Below, piece by piece: positions 59,164 through 64,000 of a stretch of 64,000 bases of DNA. Source of the DNA: Glycomyces albidus (GTDB taxonomy: Bacteria; Actinomycetota; Actinomycetes; Mycobacteriales; Micromonosporaceae). Position numbers and translations under genes: made by a program. Location: NCBI RefSeq assembly GCF_009451885.1, contig NZ_WIAO01000006.1, positions 62,001 through 126,000 on the forward strand, in the 5' to 3' direction. The notes beneath the pieces were generated by a model that saw only the letters and a program-made list of their open reading frames with translations, was not told the DNA's origin and made no database searches. Every line of letters starts with the position of its first letter. The first letter of the stretch is position 1.

Positions 59164-61188
59164 ATGCCCTCGAGACAGCCACCCCGTCCCGCCCCGCGGC
59201 CTTCCAAGGCCCCCAGCCGGGGCGGCGCCAAAGGCGGGGCCGCCCGAGGCGGAGCGAAGGGCGCCGCCAAGGGCGGGTCCGCGGGCGCGCGCAAGGCGGC
59301 GCCGGCGAAGGCGCAGCCGCGCGGCGTCCGGCAGCCGACCCGGGGCATGACCGCCGAGCAACTCCGGCAGCAGCGGCTCCTCATGGACCAGCAGCGGCGG
59401 CAGCGCGAGGCCCGCTGGTGGGCGATCAACCAGCACGCGATGCGCGACCTGCACTCGCGCCAGCACCACGCGGCCGGCAGCGAGGCGATCGGGACCGTCC
59501 TCAACGCCGACAGGCGGATGCGGTGGCGGACCTCGCGCGCGATCGGCGCCATCACTTTACTGATCCTGTCGTTCTTCTTCACGTCCATGGCGATCGGCGC
59601 CCAGAGCGTCGGGATCGCCGCGCTCGCGTTCGTGTGCCTCGCGGGGTGCATCGCGTTCTTCACGGTCGAGCACTCGGCCCGGCGCTTCCCGCAGCCGGTC
59701 CCGGCGCCGCCGCTCATCGGGCAGCACCGGCTCGAGGACCTCATCGTCGAGGACGACCCGCCGCGCGGCGCCGCGGTGAAGCAGCCCGAGCAGGGCACGC
59801 TGGACGACCTGTTCGAGTCGCCGCGGCCCGAGGCCGGACCGGTTGCGGCGCAGCCGGAACCGTCGAAGCCCGCAGCAGCCGCCGCGGCCGGGCCGACCGT
59901 CGTGGTCGTGCCGGTCGACCAGGGCCCGAAGCCGGAGGCCGAGCCTGAACCCGACGTCGCCGTCGCGACCGCGCCCGTCCCGGACTCCGGTCCGGCGCCG
60001 GTCGTGCCCGACGCCGCGGTCGCCACGGCGCCGGTGCCGGAGCACGAGGCGCCGGCGGCCGCACCGGAACCCGATGAGTCGCCTGTGGTGACCGAGGCCG
60101 CTGCTGTGGTCGTTCCGGCGGAGCCCGCGGACGCGACGGAACACGACAAGGCCCCTGCCGCAATGGCGTCCACTGGGGAGTCTGCCGCTCAGGAAGCGGC
60201 GCCCGATGACCCCGCGGGGGCGACCGCAGATCACAACCGGGCGTCCTTGTCCATTGAGGAGCCCGAGGCTCAGGAGTCCGTTCCGGAGGATCCCGCAGAG
60301 GCGCCCGCACCGGACCACGACCGGGCGCCCGCCGCCACGTCGACCACTGAGGAGCCTGCCGCACCGGAGGCCGCCCCGGCTGCCCCCGCGGAGGCGACCG
60401 CTGCACCGGAACCCGGTGCGGGCGAACCGGACCGCGAGGACCCGCGGGCGCCCGATGCGCCCGACGCCTCGGAAGAGCGGCCCGTGGCCGCGCATCCGGT
60501 CGACGGCGCGTCGTCGGAGTCGGCGCCGCTGCCCGCGGACCCGCCGGCGGCGTTCACGCTGCCGAGCGACCGGATCGGCGGCGGCAGCGCAGGCGACGCG
60601 ACGCAGTCCGCGGAGCACGCGTCCGATCAGACGCACTCGAGTCAGGCGCGACCCCATGAAGGACCGCCGAACCCAGCGCCGCCGAAGGGCCCCATAGCGG
60701 AAGCGGCGACGAAGCTGCGTTCCCCGTCCCCGCCGCGGCAGCGGACCTCCGGGGAGGGCAGCAGCCTCGCGAACGACCTCGCCGAACTGCTCCTGTCGGA
60801 GCAGCGGCTCGGCGGCGCCGACGTCACCGACGTGGCCGCGACCCTCGTGGTCGCCGACCTCCAGCGGTCGGTCGAGTTCTACACGGACGCACTGGGCCTG
60901 TCGATCTCCGACCGGACCGAGGAGGCCGCCGTGCTCGACGCCGGGTTCGGGAAGATCCTGCTGTGGGAGCGGCCCGACGCGCCGCCCGGCGAGCGCGGCA
61001 TCATGCACCTGACGTTCGAGGTCGGCGACATCGACGCCGCGTTCACGCAGATGAACGAGGCCGGCGTCCAGTTCCTGCACCTGCCGCGCACCGCGCTGCT
61101 GGGCCAGAACTACGAGATGCGGGCCGCCGCGTTCCGGGACCCGGACGGGCACGGCCTGGCGATCACCGAACACCGGGAGCGCGAATAG
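59164..61188 (+). CDS. membrane-anchored protein with C-terminal VOC (glyoxalase-fold) domain
   Basis: A 674-residue composite protein. Residues 1-60 are Lys/Arg/Gly/Ala-rich; 62-120 form a basic helix. Two hydrophobic segments at about 126-146 and 149-167 form a hairpin. A 380-residue Pro/Ala/Glu linker follows, and residues 553-674 are a VOC domain (TLVVADLQRSVEFYTDALGL, HLTFEVGDIDAAF, FRDPDGHGLAITEH). Both ends would be cytoplasmic. The ATG at 59164 has GAGGTG eight bases away; a GTG at 59155 is possible. It precedes the SCO2521-like gene by 58 bases. Function is unknown. Confidence 0.8.
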   Translation: MPSRQPPRPAPRPSKAPSRGGAKGGAARGGAKGAAKGGSAGARKAAPAKAQPRGVRQPTRGMTAEQLRQQRLLMDQQRRQREARWWAINQHAMRDLHSRQHHAAGSEAIGTVLNADRRMRWRTSRAIGAITLLILSFFFTSMAIGAQSVGIAALAFVCLAGCIAFFTVEHSARRFPQPVPAPPLIGQHRLEDLIVEDDPPRGAAVKQPEQGTLDDLFESPRPEAGPVAAQPEPSKPAAAAAAGPTVVVVPVDQGPKPEAEPEPDVAVATAPVPDSGPAPVVPDAAVATAPVPEHEAPAAAPEPDESPVVTEAAAVVVPAEPADATEHDKAPAAMASTGESAAQEAAPDDPAGATADHNRASLSIEEPEAQESVPEDPAEAPAPDHDRAPAATSTTEEPAAPEAAPAAPAEATAAPEPGAGEPDREDPRAPDAPDASEERPVAAHPVDGASSESAPLPADPPAAFTLPSDRIGGGSAGDATQSAEHASDQTHSSQARPHEGPPNPAPPKGPIAEAATKLRSPSPPRQRTSGEGSSLANDLAELLLSEQRLGGADVTDVAATLVVADLQRSVEFYTDALGLSISDRTEEAAVLDAGFGKILLWERPDAPPGERGIMHLTFEVGDIDAAFTQMNEAGVQFLHLPRTALLGQNYEMRAAAFRDPDGHGLAITEHRERE

Positions 61189-61246
61189 CTCCCGACCCGA
61201 TCCCGTTCCCGCCCTTGCGAACCAGCGTCTTCGAAGCGGAGTGCCC

Positions 61247-62266
61247 ATGCTCATCGTCGGCGAGATCCACACCGCGCTGCTGCCGCACTCGCGGCCGCTG
61301 ACGCCCGAGGAGGCCAAGGCGGCCCTGTCGCTCGCCGTCGGCGAGACCGTCGTCCAGTGGGCGCGGCCCGTCCCGCACACGGCGTCGCCGACGCTCCTGC
61401 ACGGCGTGGACTGCAAGCTGCCGCTCGCGCCCAAGCAGGACAACCCGCACGCCGACGACCGGTCGGCGAACGGGTCGGTCCGCGCGGTCGGCACGGTCTG
61501 CTCGCGGGCCGTCCTCACCGGCGGCCACCTGCTCCAGGGCTCGGCGTGGACGGCCGTGTCGCCGCCACGGCAGCCCCGGCGGATGCCCTGGTCGTACTAC
61601 CTGGCGCGGCCCGGGACGCTGGAGACGATCGGGAACTTCGAGGCCGAGCGGCTCGCGCGGGCGTTCCTGGCCGCCGAGAACCGGCGCGACCGCTCCGAAC
61701 TGCTCGACGTCGCCGCGATCGCCCGGCATTCGATCCACGACGTGCTCGCACGGCCCGTCCTGGACCAGCGGCCGCCGGTCAAGACCGGGTCGACCCGGCT
61801 GCGGTGGGCGGCCATCGCCGAGCCCGGCGCGAACAAGGCCGTCGCGTTCCGGCTGGTCGGGAACGACCGGCGGCGCATGAGCATGACGACCGGCCCGGTC
61901 GAGCCCGAAGCGCTCGCCGCCGCGGCCGAGGACCTCGCCGTCCACGACTGGCTGCTGACCGCGGTCGCGTCGCGGATCGCGCTCGCGAAGATCGGCGAAG
62001 ACCCGCGGCACACGCTGCGGACGCTCCGGCCCGTCGTCGACCACCTGCTCCACCTGTGGGCCGCGGGCGCCCGGACCTCGCGGGACCTCGAGTTCATGTG
62101 GGACTCGCTGGAGCGGCGCCCGGGCCTGACCCGGCAGTGGACCACGATGACCGAGCGGGTCCGCTCCCAGATCGACTACGGCGCGGCCGATCTCGCCGCG
62201 AAGATGCTCGACATGATGGAGCAGAGCGAGCGGCGGCAGGCCGGCCCGGACCAGTTCCGGCGCTAG
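61247..62266 (+). CDS. SCO2521-family protein of unknown function
   Basis: A 339-residue soluble protein starting MLIVGEIHTALLPHS, which I recognise as the conserved actinobacterial family named after Streptomyces coelicolor SCO2521. It has a beta-rich N-terminal part, a GTVCSRAVLTGGHLLQG segment, and a helical C-terminal half. No catalytic motif is evident. GGAG lies five bases before the ATG. It follows the VOC protein gene and ends two bases from the convergent SCO2522-like gene. Confidence 0.7.
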   Translation: MLIVGEIHTALLPHSRPLTPEEAKAALSLAVGETVVQWARPVPHTASPTLLHGVDCKLPLAPKQDNPHADDRSANGSVRAVGTVCSRAVLTGGHLLQGSAWTAVSPPRQPRRMPWSYYLARPGTLETIGNFEAERLARAFLAAENRRDRSELLDVAAIARHSIHDVLARPVLDQRPPVKTGSTRLRWAAIAEPGANKAVAFRLVGNDRRRMSMTTGPVEPEALAAAAEDLAVHDWLLTAVASRIALAKIGEDPRHTLRTLRPVVDHLLHLWAAGARTSRDLEFMWDSLERRPGLTRQWTTMTERVRSQIDYGAADLAAKMLDMMEQSERRQAGPDQFRR

Positions 62267-62268
62267 CG

Positions 62269-63267
62269 CTACAGCGGCCCCTGGAAGATGTAGGTGAGCC
62301 GGTCGACGAGCTCGGCCGGCAGCGTCATCCCTTCACGCTCGGCGGACTTGCGGATCGACTCGACCGCGCCCGCGTCGGGGCGGACGCTGCCGCAGATCAC
62401 CCGCACCGCGTGCTCCACTTCCAGAAAGTCCACCGACAGGACCGACACGGTCCGGTACGCCGGGAACGGGAACGCCCTCGGGTTCAGTTGCAGGATCGGC
62501 GGCATCTCGGCCCACGTGTCCGGGAAGCGGCTCCCCGACAGGCGCTGCCCGGGCGCGTGCCCGTGCTCAGCGGGCACGAGCGACTCCACCGGCTCGGGCA
62601 CGCCGATGCGCCGGCCCTGGTCGCGCAGCACCCCCAGGCGCAGGAGCTGCCAGACCGCGGCGAGCATCGGGCACGACCAGCGCCGGCCCTTCGCGGTCTC
62701 GTTCCACAGCTCGACGTCGAGGAACACCGAATGCTCGCGCCGCGCGTTCTGGCTCGGCGGCGTCCACCGCAGCGGCGCGCCCATCGCGATGCCGCGCGGC
62801 TTCGGCGTCGGCACGCCGTTGGGGAGCCAGCCGAGGTCGGACACCTGCGGACGCGACCCGTTGGTGCCCGGCGGCGGTTCGAACACGATCCGGTCGGCGA
62901 CCAGCCCGGCCAGGTTCAGCGACCCCATGCGGTCGCACGAGGACTCGCGGGCGAGGTAGTCGATGCGCAGCCCCGCGTCCGCGGCGGCCTCCGAGACCGT
63001 CGCGATGAGCTGCTCGGGATCGGGCAGGTCCTGGTGGAAGTAGTCGTCGACGAGGTAGCAGGTGCTGACCCGCGGCGTGCGGCCGCCGAGGCGCTTGGTG
63101 AGCGCCTCCGTGGTGCCGTGCACCCACGCGGCCGCCGAGGCCATCTCCTCCTTCAGCGCGTCCGGACGGGCGAGGTCGTCGGCGTAGAGGTGCCCGACCT
63201 CGATCGACAGGTGGGACATGCCGAACCGCTCGGTGCGCTGCTTCGCGCTGGTCTCCTCGTACGTCAT
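62269..63267 (-). CDS. SCO2522-family protein of unknown function
   Basis: A 332-residue protein with LSIEVGHLYADDL near the N terminus, VSTCYLVDDYFHQDL, SCDRMGSLNLAGL, and a C-terminal helical tail. I recognise it as the family named SCO2522, which occurs beside the SCO2521 and SCO2523 families in actinobacteria. No catalytic motif is obvious. The start overlaps the stop of the P-loop gene upstream by four bases, so the two are made together. Confidence 0.7.
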   Translation of the reverse strand: MTYEETSAKQRTERFGMSHLSIEVGHLYADDLARPDALKEEMASAAAWVHGTTEALTKRLGGRTPRVSTCYLVDDYFHQDLPDPEQLIATVSEAAADAGLRIDYLARESSCDRMGSLNLAGLVADRIVFEPPPGTNGSRPQVSDLGWLPNGVPTPKPRGIAMGAPLRWTPPSQNARREHSVFLDVELWNETAKGRRWSCPMLAAVWQLLRLGVLRDQGRRIGVPEPVESLVPAEHGHAPGQRLSGSRFPDTWAEMPPILQLNPRAFPFPAYRTVSVLSVDFLEVEHAVRVICGSVRPDAGAVESIRKSAEREGMTLPAELVDRLTYIFQGPL

Positions 63268-64000
63268 TCGATCCCCCGCACGCTCGCTTCGAGTCCGGGC
63301 TGGAACAGCTCCTCCGCCGAGCGGGCGGCCAGGTCCGAGAAGGCCCGGACGGTCTCCAGGTTGGCGATCCTGAGGGTGACCGTGTCGGCGTCGGTGATGA
63401 CCTGCTCGCGCCATTGCAGGACCGGGTCGAGCGGGACCGACCCGAGGAGGTTCATGCGGCCGAGCTTCAGGCGCGCGGCCATCTGGTGCAGGTCGGCGTC
63501 GATCTTCCGCAGCCACCGGATCTGCGTGGCCTCCAGGCCCGACAGGTCCGCGCCGTCGGGGTCGACCACGGCGGTGCGCACGTACCGGATCGAGGCGAGC
63601 AGCTTGCGCTGGTACTCCTCGCCGTACGCCTTTGCGGTCTCGACCAGGCCGCGCTCGCCGTGGACGAGCGAGTGCGCGGCGATGACGTGCTGCTTCGTCC
63701 AGCGGTGGTAGACGATCCACCGCCACGGCAGGTTCGCGAGCTCGGGCCGGGCGGTCGCGGCCATGACCATGTCGGTGGCGTGGGAGCGGCCCGCGGACAG
63801 GTCGACGATGACGAGGTCGTACTCGCGCGAGAGCTCCTGGAGGAGCTTGACGCACCGGTCGACGGTGTTCTCGTCGCCGGGGAACTCCGAGCCGTCCGCA
63901 TCGCCGGGGCACAGGACGAGCTCGCCGGCGCCGTCGGGGCGGGCCTGGAGTTCGGCGCGGTCGCTCACGGCCCACACCGAGTGCCGCTCGGGCTCGGAGG
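63264..64000 (-). CDS. SCO2523-family variant P-loop protein, N-terminus outside the window
   Basis: The 245 codons present look like the later part of a MinD/ParA-type ATPase: REYDLVIVDLSAGRSHATDMV is a Walker B region, followed by WIVYHRWTKQHVIAAHSLVHG and a helical C terminus (EELFQPGLEASVRG). The nucleotide-binding loop is beyond the edge. It overlaps the SCO2522-like gene by four bases. Its partners suggest a multi-protein module rather than a plasmid-partitioning system. The open frame runs to the last base. Confidence 0.72.
   Translation of the reverse strand, partial: SEPERHSVWAVSDRAELQARPDGAGELVLCPGDADGSEFPGDENTVDRCVKLLQELSREYDLVIVDLSAGRSHATDMVMAATARPELANLPWRWIVYHRWTKQHVIAAHSLVHGERGLVETAKAYGEEYQRKLLASIRYVRTAVVDPDGADLSGLEATQIRWLRKIDADLHQMAARLKLGRMNLLGSVPLDPVLQWREQVITDADTVTLRIANLETVRAFSDLAARSAEELFQPGLEASVRGIE

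Overview
The window is high-GC DNA from an actinomycete (Actinomycetota). This rests on the ribosomal and RNA polymerase gene order, the mycobacterial-type AdnAB recombination helicase pair, a fused trpE-trpG gene behind a Trp leader peptide, a translation-type T-box in front of a eukaryote-like ileS, and a terminal cluster resembling Streptomyces SCO2521-SCO2523. A member of Micromonosporales or Glycomycetales is a reasonable guess, but the sequence alone does not settle the genus.

The first 20.7 kb is read leftward and holds the transcription and translation core: the start of rpsJ, then tuf, fusA, rpsG, rpsL, rpoC, rpoB, rplL, rplJ, rplA, rplK, nusG and secE. The usually compact order is interrupted. 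A two-membrane-segment protein, a MazEF-type toxin-antitoxin pair and an orphan FitA-like antitoxin sit between rpsL and rpoC. A secreted acidic lipoprotein sits between rpoB and rplL. Leaders, promoters, an L10-type attenuator and several strong hairpin terminators are visible. Ribosomal protein S12 carries Arg88 where Lys is usual.

20.7-31.7 kb holds a MarR/GbsR-type regulator divergent from an ABC-2 exporter over an 18-bp palindrome, the adnA-adnB pair, a small lipoprotein, and a Doc/Fic toxin with its antitoxin. 31.7-38 kb holds ileS with its T-box riboswitch, the divergent trpL-trpEG attenuation unit, and a secreted SH3-like protein. 38-43.7 kb holds a RibD/DHFR-like reductase and a PepSY protein divergent from an OmpR-type two-component system. 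A perfect 23-bp inverted repeat with CTGAAG half-sites lies between the last two. A sortase-type (LPXTG) surface protein follows.

43.8-58.6 kb is a nearly complete purine-to-ureide catabolic cluster on the minus strand: OHCU decarboxylase, HIU hydrolase, urate oxidase, three xanthine dehydrogenase subunits, an 8-oxoguanine/guanine-type deaminase, XdhC, an allophanate-hydrolase-C-like protein, a puzzling Arg-rich ORF, allantoinase and allantoicase. csaA lies just downstream. A divergent PucR-type regulator and a MocA-like cofactor nucleotidyltransferase lie on the plus strand. Together they would take guanine, hypoxanthine and xanthine through urate to allantoate and ureidoglycolate for nitrogen supply.

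The last part holds ndk, a membrane-anchored protein with a C-terminal VOC domain, and the start of a poorly described actinobacterial cluster (SCO2521, SCO2522 and SCO2523 families). The final gene is cut by the window edge.
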